Below are positions 51,529-60,267 of a stretch of 64,000 nt of DNA, piece after piece (position 1 is the first letter of the stretch; every line of letters starts with the position of its first letter). Position numbers and translations under genes: made by a program. Under the pieces are notes generated by a model. It saw only the letters and a program-made list of their open reading frames with translations. It searched no databases and was not told the DNA's origin. Source of the stretch: Chryseobacterium rhizoplanae (lineage in GTDB: Bacteria; Bacteroidota; Bacteroidia; Flavobacteriales; Weeksellaceae); assembly GCF_900182655.1 (NCBI RefSeq), contig NZ_FXTC01000009.1, positions 124,001 through 188,000 of the forward strand, read 5' to 3'.

Positions 51529-52938
51529 ATGAAATTCAAATTATTACTGGCTTTTTCCTTCTGGATGTTACTTGTAGCAGTATCATGTAATAAGGATGAT
51601 ATTACGTTTGACAGCCCTACCCAGCAGCTAAGTTTCTCAAGGGATACGGTATTCTGTGACACGGTATATCATCAGGTACGTTCAGAAACCTATGTAGTAA
51701 AAGTATATAATAATGAAGATAAGGATATCATGATCCCAAGGGTGAATCTTGAAAAAGGCGCCGCTTCATTATATAGAATCAATGTAGACGGAAAACCTGG
51801 ATACGATTTTAAAAATGTTCCTTTAAGAAAGAAAGACAGTCTTTATATTTTTGTTGAAATTGCCCCGGAAGCTACCGGACCAGAAGCGATTGCTGAGGAC
51901 AAAGTTCTTTTTACCAGCCCAACCGGACAACAGCATGTCACTTTATTTTCTGTAGTTCAGGATGCTGAATTTTTTATTCAGACTCCCGGCAACCCGAATA
52001 TAATTACCAATTCCACAACATGGAATAACAATAAGGCAAAGATCATCTACGGAAACCTTACCATCAATCCAAGTGTAACGTTGGATATTAATCCTGGAAC
52101 TAAGGTATACTTCCACAAAAACAGCGGAATGAAAGTTTCTTCCGGAGCGGTTTTAAATATCAACGGAACGCAGGCTGACCAGGTTATTCTTCGTGGAGAC
52201 AGGAATGATACTTATTATGATACGATTCCTAAAAACTGGAATTCTATTAAAATGGAAGCGAATTCTACACTTAAGATGAACCATGCAAGACTTTTCGGAG
52301 GAACAAGAGGTCTTGATATGAGACAAACGAATGCTACCATCACCAATTCATTCATCCATACTTTCTTTGAATATGGAATTTACGCTGTAGGTTCTACTGT
52401 GAATGCCAATAATCTTGTGATGAACAATTGTGGTTTATCATGTGTAGGTATTTTCAGAGGAGGAAAACACAGCTATACTCACGCTACGATTGCCAACTAC
52501 TCCAGAACAATGAGCTCTTTTGACAGAAGCGGAATTTTTGCAGCCAATGAATGGAAGAATGATGCAGGACAATCAGAACAGGGCGCTTTACAGCTGCTTG
52601 ATATTAAAAACAGTATTGTATATTCTGACAGGGATGATGCTGTTCATTTTGAACAGACTCCAGGGCAGCAGTTTGAATTCTTACTTCAAAATTCATTAAT
52701 CAAATATACGAGTGCAACAGGATCCGGCTTCACTTTTGACAACAATCCGAATGTGATACAAACAACAAAGAATACCGATCCACAGTTTGTCAATTATTTT
52801 ATGGCTAAAATGAATTTAAGAGTAAAGCCTGGTTCTCCAGCCCTTGGAAAAGGAAATGCAGCTGTTGCAGCAACAGTACCTTCCGATATTGTCGGTGTAT
52901 CCAGAACTACAAACCCAACGCTTGGAGCTTATCAATAA
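51529..52938 (+). CDS. Right-handed parallel beta-helix lipoprotein
   Basis: 469 residues; the lipobox V-A-V-S-C has Cys at 20. An N-terminal beta-sandwich-like segment (about 25-150) is followed by parallel beta-helix repeats (about 165-400; N-L-T-I-N-P-S-V-T-L-D-I-N-P-G-T-K-V-Y-F and A-N-S-T-L-K-M-N-H-A-R). The C-terminal P-T-L-G-A-Y-Q matches Bacteroidota surface proteins. It is probably an outer-membrane lipoprotein; a carbohydrate link is inference. Its stop overlaps the MazG-type gene's ATG by one base. Confidence 0.82.
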   Translation: MKFKLLLAFSFWMLLVAVSCNKDDITFDSPTQQLSFSRDTVFCDTVYHQVRSETYVVKVYNNEDKDIMIPRVNLEKGAASLYRINVDGKPGYDFKNVPLRKKDSLYIFVEIAPEATGPEAIAEDKVLFTSPTGQQHVTLFSVVQDAEFFIQTPGNPNIITNSTTWNNNKAKIIYGNLTINPSVTLDINPGTKVYFHKNSGMKVSSGAVLNINGTQADQVILRGDRNDTYYDTIPKNWNSIKMEANSTLKMNHARLFGGTRGLDMRQTNATITNSFIHTFFEYGIYAVGSTVNANNLVMNNCGLSCVGIFRGGKHSYTHATIANYSRTMSSFDRSGIFAANEWKNDAGQSEQGALQLLDIKNSIVYSDRDDAVHFEQTPGQQFEFLLQNSLIKYTSATGSGFTFDNNPNVIQTTKNTDPQFVNYFMAKMNLRVKPGSPALGKGNAAVAATVPSDIVGVSRTTNPTLGAYQ

Positions 52939-53264
52939 TGGAAATTACTGAGTTACAGAAGCAGGTAGATGAATGGATCAAAACCATTGGGGTAAGATAC
53001 TTTAATGAACTTACCAACATGGCAATGCTGACAGAAGAAGTAGGTGAAGTGGCAAGAATCATTGCCAGAAGATATGGTGAACAAAGCGAAAAGGAAAGCG
53101 ATAAAACGAAAGACCTTGGTGAAGAGCTGGCAGATGTACTTTTTGTAACGTTATGTCTGGCCAATCAGACCGGAGTGAACCTGCAGGATGCTTTTGACCG
53201 AAAAATGAAAATCAAGACGGACCGGGATAAAGACCGGCATCAGAACAACGAAAAATTGAAATAA
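52938..53264 (+). CDS. MazG-like nucleotide pyrophosphohydrolase
   Basis: 108 residues of the all-alpha NTP-PPase fold. It has the metal-binding E-x-x-E...E-x-x-D set: E-E-V-G-E-V-A-R-I-I-A-R-R and E-E-L-A-D-V-L-F-V. Such enzymes remove non-canonical or excess NTPs. It starts at the last base of the preceding stop codon (TAATG), so it is translationally coupled to the beta-helix lipoprotein. Confidence 0.88.
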   Translation: MEITELQKQVDEWIKTIGVRYFNELTNMAMLTEEVGEVARIIARRYGEQSEKESDKTKDLGEELADVLFVTLCLANQTGVNLQDAFDRKMKIKTDRDKDRHQNNEKLK

Positions 53265-53292
53265 TTATAAATGATGAGTTATGAATAATACC

Positions 53293-53300
53293 TAAATTTG
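53293..53300 (+). promoter_or_regulatory. -7 promoter element of aroA
   Basis: TAAATTTG matches TAnnTTTG, 35 bases before the ATG. Confidence 0.65.
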
Positions 53301-53335
53301 TAACTCATTATTTTTTTAAGATAATGTAGATCATA

Positions 53336-54556
53336 ATGAAGCTAGAAAAATCAAAATTATCAGGAGGAAAAACAGTACAGATCAGCGGTTCGAAAAGTAT
53401 TTCGAATCGTTTATTGATTCTGGAAAGCCTGTTCAGCAATATAAAAATCGGAAATCTATCCAATTCTCAGGATACTCAATTGCTAAAAAAAGCGTTATCT
53501 GAGGATACCGAAGTGGTAGACATTCATCATGCAGGAACTGCCATGCGTTTTCTTACTTCTTATTATTCTATTCAAGAGGGTAAGACCACTATTCTTACCG
53601 GTTCGGGGAGAATGAAAGAAAGGCCTATCAAAAATCTGGTAAGTGCTTTGAGGGATCTTGGAGTAGAAATTGAATATATGGAGAACGAAGGTTTCCCCCC
53701 TTTAAAAATTACAGGAAAAAAGATCACTCAGACTTCCGTGAATGTTCCGGCTAATATTTCAAGCCAGTTTATCACCTCTCTGCTTCTTGTTGCAGGAAAA
53801 CTTGAAAACGGATTAGAGATTAATCTTGTGGGAGAAGTGACTTCAAGATCTTATATTGAAATGACCCTTGATATTCTGACAAAATTTGGCATTCAAAGCA
53901 GTTTTGAAGGAAATACCATCAAAGTAGAGCCTTTCACTCCTGACAATAATGAAATAGTACAGTATGAAGTGGAAAGCGACTGGAGTTCGGCTTCTTACTT
54001 CTACTCTATCTGCGCGTTGGGAAGAGAAACCATTCATCTGAAAAGTTTTTACAAGGAATCAACACAGGGAGATTCTGCAATTGCCAACATCTATGAGAAG
54101 TTCTTCGGGATTAAAACAACATTCTCTAAAGATGAGCATCAACTAACACTGGAACCTCAGCCAGATTTTTCTTTTCCTGAAAAAATTGTTCTGGATATGA
54201 ATGACTGTCCTGATATTGCACAGACGCTTTGTGTAACGGCAGCCGCCTTAAAAATACCTTTCGATATTTCAGGATTGGGAACTTTAAGAGTAAAGGAAAC
54301 CGACAGACTTCTTGCTTTATATAATGAACTGCAAAAACTAGGTACTGAAACAGAAATTACAGATCTGACGATTAAATCAATCAGTTTTGGAGAGCCACAA
54401 GACCATATTTCTATTAAGACCTACCAGGATCACAGAATGGCCATGAGTTTTGCACCATTTTGTCTGATCGGAGAACTCAATATTGAAGATGAAGATGTAG
54501 TGGAAAAGTCTTATCCAATGTTCTGGAAAGATCTTGAGAGCATACTGACTCATTAA
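53336..54556 (+). CDS. aroA: 3-phosphoshikimate 1-carboxyvinyltransferase (EPSP synthase)
   Basis: 406 residues. It joins phosphoenolpyruvate to shikimate-3-phosphate in the shikimate pathway. The two-domain fold has G-S-K-S-I-S-N-R-L-L-I-L near the N-terminus, H-H-A-G-T-A-M-R-F-L-T-S, G-S-G-R-M-K-E-R-P-I, and the late L-R-V-K-E-T-D-R-L and D-H-R-M-A-M-S. G-T-A-M-R replaces the more usual G-N-A-G-T, as in some Bacteroidota enzymes. It is alone, with its own promoter element. Confidence 0.95.
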   Translation: MKLEKSKLSGGKTVQISGSKSISNRLLILESLFSNIKIGNLSNSQDTQLLKKALSEDTEVVDIHHAGTAMRFLTSYYSIQEGKTTILTGSGRMKERPIKNLVSALRDLGVEIEYMENEGFPPLKITGKKITQTSVNVPANISSQFITSLLLVAGKLENGLEINLVGEVTSRSYIEMTLDILTKFGIQSSFEGNTIKVEPFTPDNNEIVQYEVESDWSSASYFYSICALGRETIHLKSFYKESTQGDSAIANIYEKFFGIKTTFSKDEHQLTLEPQPDFSFPEKIVLDMNDCPDIAQTLCVTAAALKIPFDISGLGTLRVKETDRLLALYNELQKLGTETEITDLTIKSISFGEPQDHISIKTYQDHRMAMSFAPFCLIGELNIEDEDVVEKSYPMFWKDLESILTH

Positions 54557-54630
54557 TAAAAACTATAAATGTGGTAATTTGAAGATGATTATTTTTTCGG
54601 ATTACCACATTTTTAATTATACTGATAATC

Positions 54631-55311
54631 ATGAAATCTGTCTTTCACTTTTTGATATTCTTATCTGTGACGAACTTATCTGCTCAGAAGCTGAAAAATT
54701 TTTTGGTTCCGAAAGGTTATACCCAGATTGCAGAAGCCAAAGGCGATCTTGACAAAGATGGAAAAGATGAAACTGTCCTGGTATTTAATACGAATATAAA
54801 AGTATCAGACAACCAAAAACCGGAAGGTACAAGTGACTATAAAAGGGTTTTCTATATTCTGAAAAAGGAAAACAGTGGTCTGAAAATATGGAAAGAAAAT
54901 TCTGACATCCTTTTTTCAAGCGAATTCGGATTTTATCCTTCTGACAATACTCTTACAATCGATATAAAAAATAATTGTCTTATTATTGAACAGCAGTTTT
55001 TTACCAATTCAAGGCATACCCAGCAATATAAACATACCTTCAGATTTCAGAACGGAGATTTTTATCTGATAGGTTTGTACGATCATTTTGAAGACACCTG
55101 TGATTTCAGTTTCACGAATGAAATCAATTTTTCTACAGGCCAGGTGATTGTTGACAGAGAATATTCATCCTGTGATGATGACACCAAAGTACCCGAAAAC
55201 TCACACAAAGAGTTTACTCATAAATTCCCTGCTCTTATTAAAATGAATGATTTCTTTATCGGAGACCACAAGTTCAGGCTTCCCGGCTTGAAGGAGGATT
55301 TTGTGTTTTAA
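54631..55311 (+). CDS. Secreted protein with FG-GAP/VCBS-like segment
   Basis: 226 residues; the signal peptide M-K-S-V-F-H-F-L-I-F-L-S-V-T-N-L-S-A-Q is clear. G-D-L-D-K-D-G-K-D-E-T-V-L-V-F resembles a calcium-binding D-x-D-x-D-G loop found in FG-GAP/VCBS-like repeats. The rest has beta-strand character. No enzymatic motif was seen. Function unknown; a similar architecture occurs in many uncharacterised Bacteroidota proteins. Confidence 0.7.
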   Translation: MKSVFHFLIFLSVTNLSAQKLKNFLVPKGYTQIAEAKGDLDKDGKDETVLVFNTNIKVSDNQKPEGTSDYKRVFYILKKENSGLKIWKENSDILFSSEFGFYPSDNTLTIDIKNNCLIIEQQFFTNSRHTQQYKHTFRFQNGDFYLIGLYDHFEDTCDFSFTNEINFSTGQVIVDREYSSCDDDTKVPENSHKEFTHKFPALIKMNDFFIGDHKFRLPGLKEDFVF

Positions 55312-55641
55312 GATGGAAATCTTCCGCTTAATTTTAAACACAAAGTAAAAACAATACTGCCGCAATATTAAAATATGCAAAGAGGCCGACCTATGTCGTT
55401 GACGAAGCTTGATTTATACATCGGCTTAGAAAGAATCAATTTCATTGATTTCATCTTTGCTTCCTTTCTATTTCCGGAACCAAAATAAACGTTGTGTTAA
55501 TAAAAACCGGTCTTCTTTCTTCCAGCTTCCATCATTCAACTCCCCGACTTTATATCAACTTAATCATCTCTTAAAGTTAAATTAACTCCTCATGTTTTGA
55601 TATATTCTTATTTTTAAGCTGCATTAAAAAATAAAAAAACT
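55312..55641. other. Intergenic region upstream of the PI-PLC-like gene
   Basis: 330 bases. I see no perfect TAnnTTTG element or T-run terminator; GCCGA...TCGGC near 55389-55425 could form a weak hairpin. A 37-codon frame at 55375-55488 is not supported as a gene. Confidence 0.5.
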
Positions 55642-56640
55642 ATGTTCAAACAAAACATGAAACGCTTTACAGCCATCACTCTTGGTGTTGTTACTGCGTC
55701 AATCTTCTTTTCGTGTGCCAATGACAGCATGATGGAAAGAGATTCTAATGAAAACCCTATGGCTTCTTTAGCAAAAACAAGTAATAGGGCTTCATTATTA
55801 CCTATTGCCATGAATAATTGGATGTCTGGTCTTCAGGATAATATTTCAATTTCAAAAATCTCCATTCCTGGCACTCATGATTCCGGAGCACGTGTAGATG
55901 CCCCTGTGGTATCAGGTACAGCTAAAACGCAGGACCTCAGCATTGCAGAACAACTGAATGCCGGTGTACGATTTCTTGATATTCGCTGCAGGCATATTGA
56001 CAATGCTTTTGCCATTCATCATGGTTCTATTTATCAGAATATGAATTTTGATGATGTATTAAATGCATGTTATGCATTTCTCCAAAGCAATCCTTCTGAA
56101 ACGATAATCATGTCTGTAAAAGAAGAATACGATGCTTCCAACACCACCAGAAGTTTTGAACAGACCTTTGACTCTTATGTACAGAAAAATCCTTCTAAAT
56201 GGGATCTTGGAGCTAATATTCCTACCTTAGGTTCTGTAAGAGGAAAGATCAAATTATTGAGAAGATTTTCTTCGGGAACAACCAAAGGAATCAATGCTTC
56301 TCCGTGGGCAGATAATACGACGTTTGATATCAATAATTCCGGTGTACAGTTGAAAGTTCAGGATTATTATAAGGTTACAAACAATGATGACAAGTGGAAT
56401 GGAATTTCCAGTCTGCTTAATGAAGCCAAAAATGATACGAATGGTAAACTTTTCGTGAACTTCACCAGCGGTTATAAACCAGGAATCTTCGGGATCCCAA
56501 GTATTCCTACGGTGTCCAACAATATTAATCCAAGGCTTAAAACATTCTTCCAGGCGAATACTCAGGGTTCATATGGAGTAATGCCGATTGATTTTGTGAA
56601 TGCAGAACTGTCTGAATTAATTGTGAAAACCAATTTCTAA
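55642..56640 (+). CDS. PI-PLC-like phosphodiesterase lipoprotein
   Basis: 332 residues; the lipobox I-F-F-S-C has Cys at 25. The PLC-like TIM barrel begins I-S-I-P-G-T-H-D-S-G with catalytic His79. R-F-L-D-I-R-C-R-H follows, and A-I-H-H-G-S-I-Y gives the second His (126/127). This is the bacterial PI-PLC X-domain layout, metal-independent with two His. Such enzymes cleave phosphatidylinositol or GPI anchors; the real substrate here is open. It converges on a phosphatase gene that also has a phosphodiesterase-like domain. Confidence 0.88.
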   Translation: MFKQNMKRFTAITLGVVTASIFFSCANDSMMERDSNENPMASLAKTSNRASLLPIAMNNWMSGLQDNISISKISIPGTHDSGARVDAPVVSGTAKTQDLSIAEQLNAGVRFLDIRCRHIDNAFAIHHGSIYQNMNFDDVLNACYAFLQSNPSETIIMSVKEEYDASNTTRSFEQTFDSYVQKNPSKWDLGANIPTLGSVRGKIKLLRRFSSGTTKGINASPWADNTTFDINNSGVQLKVQDYYKVTNNDDKWNGISSLLNEAKNDTNGKLFVNFTSGYKPGIFGIPSIPTVSNNINPRLKTFFQANTQGSYGVMPIDFVNAELSELIVKTNF

Positions 56641-56663
56641 ATCATTATTTGTTAGATATACTC

Positions 56664-56700
56664 AAAGGCGGTCTCTATTTGAGGCGGCCTTTTTTATTTT
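56664..56700 (+). terminator. Intrinsic terminator after the PI-PLC-like gene
   Basis: AAGGCGGTCTC pairs with GAGGCGGCCTT (one mismatch) across a T-rich loop and is followed by T. Confidence 0.75.
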
Positions 56701-56784
56701 CTATCAGGATTCTACAGAAAAGACTGCCTCAAAAACGAAACAGTCTCTCTTTGTAAAAGTAAAAAAAGTATTAAAAATCAAAAG

Positions 56785-58611
56785 TTATTTCTGAATTCCG
56801 TAGGCTGCCATTATTTTGTTAAAAATCTCCGTATTTTCAAACAATCCAGTGAACTCTTTAGAATTCGGGCCATAAGCAAAAACACTTGACAGAATAGAGG
56901 TATGGTCATTGGTGCTGAAGTTTCCAAATATCCAGCCATCCTTCAGACTTCCGTCCAATAGGGTAAGACCTCCTGTTTCATGATCTCCCACCACGATTAC
57001 CAGAGTTTCTTTATTTTCATCAGCAAATTTCATTGCCTTACCCACCACATAATCAAAATCCAATAATTCTGTAACCAGCTGCTCAATATTGTTGCTATGA
57101 CCTCCTCCATCAGTCTGAGACGCTTCTATCATCATAAAAAATCCGTTTTTATTATTCTTTAAATCATTTAAGGTGAGATCAAATGCATCAGAAAGCCAGT
57201 TTCCTCTTCCGTTGGTTATTCTTTGTGAAGCCAGAGGATCAATCACCAAAGTACGGTTCTTTATTGTATTGACTGATTTCAGATCCTGATAGAGATCAAT
57301 TTTCGCATCTTTAAATTTCTGTATATTTTCCTGGGACAATCCACTTGTAGGACCTCCGATCAGAATTTTCGTTTTTGAAGTAATAAAATCTTTCAGAATA
57401 GGTTCGGAACTGTTTCTGTTGTCTGAGTGTGCATAGAAATCAGCAGGCGTTGCATCTGTAACATCACCCGTAGAAATCAATCCGGAGACCATTCCTTTCT
57501 CAGCGATAATATCAGGAATTTGTGCGAGCGCTTTTCCCATATTGTCAACCCCTACAAAAGTATTTTTAGTTTTCACTCCTGTCGCAAATGCTGTAGAACC
57601 CGGTGCGGAATCTGTAATATAGGCATTGGATGAATTGGTTTTGGAAAGTCCTGTAGATTTCATGTTGAAAACATTCAGTTTCCCTTTGTTGGCTGTAAAG
57701 GCCGCATAGTATTGTGGCAGAGAAGTTCCGTCTGGTATAAGAAGGATAACATTCTTTACTTTTTTACTTACTCCATCTGATGCATAAGTCGGTGTATAAG
57801 TGCTGTATTCTTTTGTATTTTTATAAAAATTCTTCGGAATAGCGTTCATGAATTTTTTAAGATCAGGAATATGGTCGGTATTGATATAATCCACTCCTAT
57901 ATCCATAAGATTCACCCATGCATTTGGGAAATCCGGAGCTCCGTAAAAACGCATTGGCTTTTGCTGGGAATGTGCTTTTTCAACAGCAGTTTTAATTTTT
58001 TCCGTTTCTTCGTCTCTTGGAATTCCTTTTCCATTCCATTTTACCAATCCGGGAAGGTCTGCACTGAACATTCCTATCCTTTTTAACTGGTCTGCAGAAT
58101 AATTTTTGTCAAGATCTCCATCAAAGTAAAGATAGTTTGGATAATTTTTAAAGTCTGCCGGCTGAGGCCGTCCTCCGGTAATCACAATTTTAATTCCTGA
58201 ATTTTCCGTGATCTCAGGATATTTTTTTAATGTAGTCACCAAAGCAGCCAACGATGTTTTATAATCCTGCTTAATATCAATCAGCAGCTGAAGCTTCTTA
58301 CTGGCATCCGGATAGATATTTCCCTTATTCAGTTTAATCTGTTTTGAAATATTATCAAGATAAAGATTTTCCAGCGTTCTGTCTGCAGAAAGCTCTTTTT
58401 CGGTATGCGCCACCCAGAGATTACCTTTTACAAGAAAGACATCAGCTTCTATGGAACCAAAGTTGGCATAATATGCCTGCCAAAAAGGGATCTCCTGCAT
58501 ATAATCATTATGTGAATGTGCATTGCCAACATTGTAGTTTAAATAATTCTGAGCCTGATTTTCAGAAAAAACAGCCAGGGCTAATACAGCCAAAATTTTT
58601 GATAGTTTCAT
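56785..58611 (-). CDS. Two-domain protein: GDPD-like domain fused to alkaline phosphatase
   Basis: 608 residues; the signal peptide ends N-Q-A-Q near 21. The N-terminal part (about 28-260) resembles glycerophosphodiester phosphodiesterases: H-S-H-N-D-Y (H32, H34), S-I-E-A-D-V (E55, D57) and V-A-H (H69). The C-terminal part (about 285-608) is an alkaline phosphatase: I-P-D-G-T-S, the phosphorylated Ser335 in D-S-A-P-G-S-T-A, and D-H-E-T-G-G. Together they could release inorganic phosphate from phosphodiesters. The gene follows susC/susD on the same strand but a terminator lies between. Signal peptide and no sorting domain suggest a periplasmic place. Confidence 0.88.
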   Translation of the reverse strand: MKLSKILAVLALAVFSENQAQNYLNYNVGNAHSHNDYMQEIPFWQAYYANFGSIEADVFLVKGNLWVAHTEKELSADRTLENLYLDNISKQIKLNKGNIYPDASKKLQLLIDIKQDYKTSLAALVTTLKKYPEITENSGIKIVITGGRPQPADFKNYPNYLYFDGDLDKNYSADQLKRIGMFSADLPGLVKWNGKGIPRDEETEKIKTAVEKAHSQQKPMRFYGAPDFPNAWVNLMDIGVDYINTDHIPDLKKFMNAIPKNFYKNTKEYSTYTPTYASDGVSKKVKNVILLIPDGTSLPQYYAAFTANKGKLNVFNMKSTGLSKTNSSNAYITDSAPGSTAFATGVKTKNTFVGVDNMGKALAQIPDIIAEKGMVSGLISTGDVTDATPADFYAHSDNRNSSEPILKDFITSKTKILIGGPTSGLSQENIQKFKDAKIDLYQDLKSVNTIKNRTLVIDPLASQRITNGRGNWLSDAFDLTLNDLKNNKNGFFMMIEASQTDGGGHSNNIEQLVTELLDFDYVVGKAMKFADENKETLVIVVGDHETGGLTLLDGSLKDGWIFGNFSTNDHTSILSSVFAYGPNSKEFTGLFENTEIFNKIMAAYGIQK

Positions 58612-58666
58612 TCGTATACCATTGTTATTTTTATAGGGTAAATAAGATGTCCTATCCCTATACCTT

Positions 58667-58709
58667 TGAAAAAACTATATCATCACAGAAGCTTCTGCAA
58701 TGATATAGT
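58667..58709 (-). terminator. Terminator between susD and the phosphatase gene
   Basis: On the minus strand ACTATATCAT pairs with ATGATATAGT, with CAGAAGCTTCTG as an inner stem, and is followed by six T. Confidence 0.75.
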
Positions 58710-58733
58710 GGCTTATATATAAAAGATTAAAAA

Positions 58734-60242
58734 TTACCAGCCTTCATTTTGTTTAATGATTCCATGACTGTTTACGATTTCAGCCTGCGGAACTGCCCAA
58801 ACATTATGTACAGCCGGATTAAAGTTTCTTGCTGCCCAGACTACCTGCCCGTTAATACCATGAAGAGGCTTCGCATAAGCTGCCTGCGCATCTCCCCAAC
58901 GTACAAGGTCTCTGTGTCTGTCTGCCCACTCCCCTGCCAGTTCACAACGTCTTTCATGCTTCAGATCGGACATTGTACATCCGTTTTTCGGAGATAAACC
59001 TGCACGTACTCTGATCATATTGATTTCCTGGTCTGCAGATTTCCCCTGCATCAGTGAAGCTTCTGCTTTGATAAGGATTACCTCAGCATAACGCATGATC
59101 GGAACGGCAAGGTCTGTACACGGATAATCTCCATTGGCACTCACGTGACCGCTGTTCAGCTGATATTTGAAGGCATCCATATATTTATTGAACTGGTATC
59201 CGGTAAGAGAATTACTGGAAGCATAGATTCTTTCCTTTCCATTAAAGGTAAATTTATCCCCTATTTTCAGGATGGAAGCACTTCTTCTAAGATCTCCTGT
59301 TTCATATTCGTCATAAAGTTCTTTTGTCGGCTGGAAATATCCCCAACCGTTATATTCTCCCCATCCTTTATTTTCAAGCATTACTCCCGGAAGAATACTT
59401 CCCCAAGCTGTAAACTTAGGAGTTCCGGGAATAGACCAGATATATTCTGAGCTGTAGTTATTTTCTGCTTTGAAGACATCAGCAAAATTTCCAAGCAAGG
59501 CCCTGTTTCCTTTTGTCATCACTTCATTAGCCCAGAACTCTGCATTCTTCCAGTCTTTCATAAACAGGTATACTTTTGCCAAAAGTGCCCATGCTGCAGC
59601 TTTATGTGGTCTTCCGTAATCTTTTGCAGGAAGTTCTGCCTGAGTAGGTAATAATTCTGCCGCCCTTTTCAGGTCATTCACGATGTAAGTGTAATTTTCC
59701 ATTACGTTGGCTGCTCTTGGAATCGGGTTTGGATCCGGATCTTTTGAACGGTCGATAATCGGAACTCCTGCTTTTTCATTTCCGTAAGAATAAGAAAGTT
59801 CAAAATACATTCTGCTGCTCATGAACAAAGCTTCTCCCAGATATTTATTTTTAATGGCTTGTGAAGTCTGGATATTATCAACATTGCGGATCACACGGTT
59901 GGCGACTCCAATTACATTATATCTTTTGTTCCATTGAGTTTCAAGATCTCCTGCCGCAATGTAATTGCTGCTGAAGTTTTTTGCGTTATCCGCTTCACTT
60001 TTTGCCCTTCCGGTAACCATATCATCACTGGCATTGATAAACCAAAACAGGCCTCTTCCGTAAAATTCACCATCAAACAAAGGTTTATACATCGCGTTAG
60101 CTCCGGTAACCAGATCATTTTCTGTTTTCCAGAAACTGGCTTCAGTAGGTGTTCCTTCCGGTTGAACATCCAGCTCTCCTGTACATGATAAAAGCATTAC
60201 AGATATTCCTGATACTAAAAATATTTTATTGAAAAATTTCAT
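58734..60242 (-). CDS. SusD/RagB-family nutrient-binding lipoprotein
   Basis: 502 residues; the lipobox L-L-S-C has Cys at 20. The helical SusD fold has E-A-S-F-W-K-T-E-N-D-L near the N-terminus, a TPR-like core, and the C-terminal A-R-N-F-N-P-A-V-H-N-V-W-A-V-P-Q-A-E-I. SusD lids the SusC transporter and binds substrate at the cell surface. It is 25 bases downstream of the SusC gene. The substrate cannot be read from sequence; the neighbouring phosphatase suggests a phosphorylated compound (inference). Confidence 0.95.
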   Translation of the reverse strand: MKFFNKIFLVSGISVMLLSCTGELDVQPEGTPTEASFWKTENDLVTGANAMYKPLFDGEFYGRGLFWFINASDDMVTGRAKSEADNAKNFSSNYIAAGDLETQWNKRYNVIGVANRVIRNVDNIQTSQAIKNKYLGEALFMSSRMYFELSYSYGNEKAGVPIIDRSKDPDPNPIPRAANVMENYTYIVNDLKRAAELLPTQAELPAKDYGRPHKAAAWALLAKVYLFMKDWKNAEFWANEVMTKGNRALLGNFADVFKAENNYSSEYIWSIPGTPKFTAWGSILPGVMLENKGWGEYNGWGYFQPTKELYDEYETGDLRRSASILKIGDKFTFNGKERIYASSNSLTGYQFNKYMDAFKYQLNSGHVSANGDYPCTDLAVPIMRYAEVILIKAEASLMQGKSADQEINMIRVRAGLSPKNGCTMSDLKHERRCELAGEWADRHRDLVRWGDAQAAYAKPLHGINGQVVWAARNFNPAVHNVWAVPQAEIVNSHGIIKQNEGW

Positions 60243-60267
60243 TTTTTACTTTTTTGTTAGTTAAAAA

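Noticed and set aside
55375..55488. A 37-codon frame (M-Q-R-G-R-P-M-S) upstream of the PI-PLC-like gene
   Set aside because: It is short, has no promoter or recognised family, and lies in an otherwise empty gap; too weak to call a gene or a remnant.
58344..58703. A 119-residue plus-strand frame opposite the phosphatase gene's start
   Set aside because: It runs antisense to the supported N-terminal domain and has no family resemblance.
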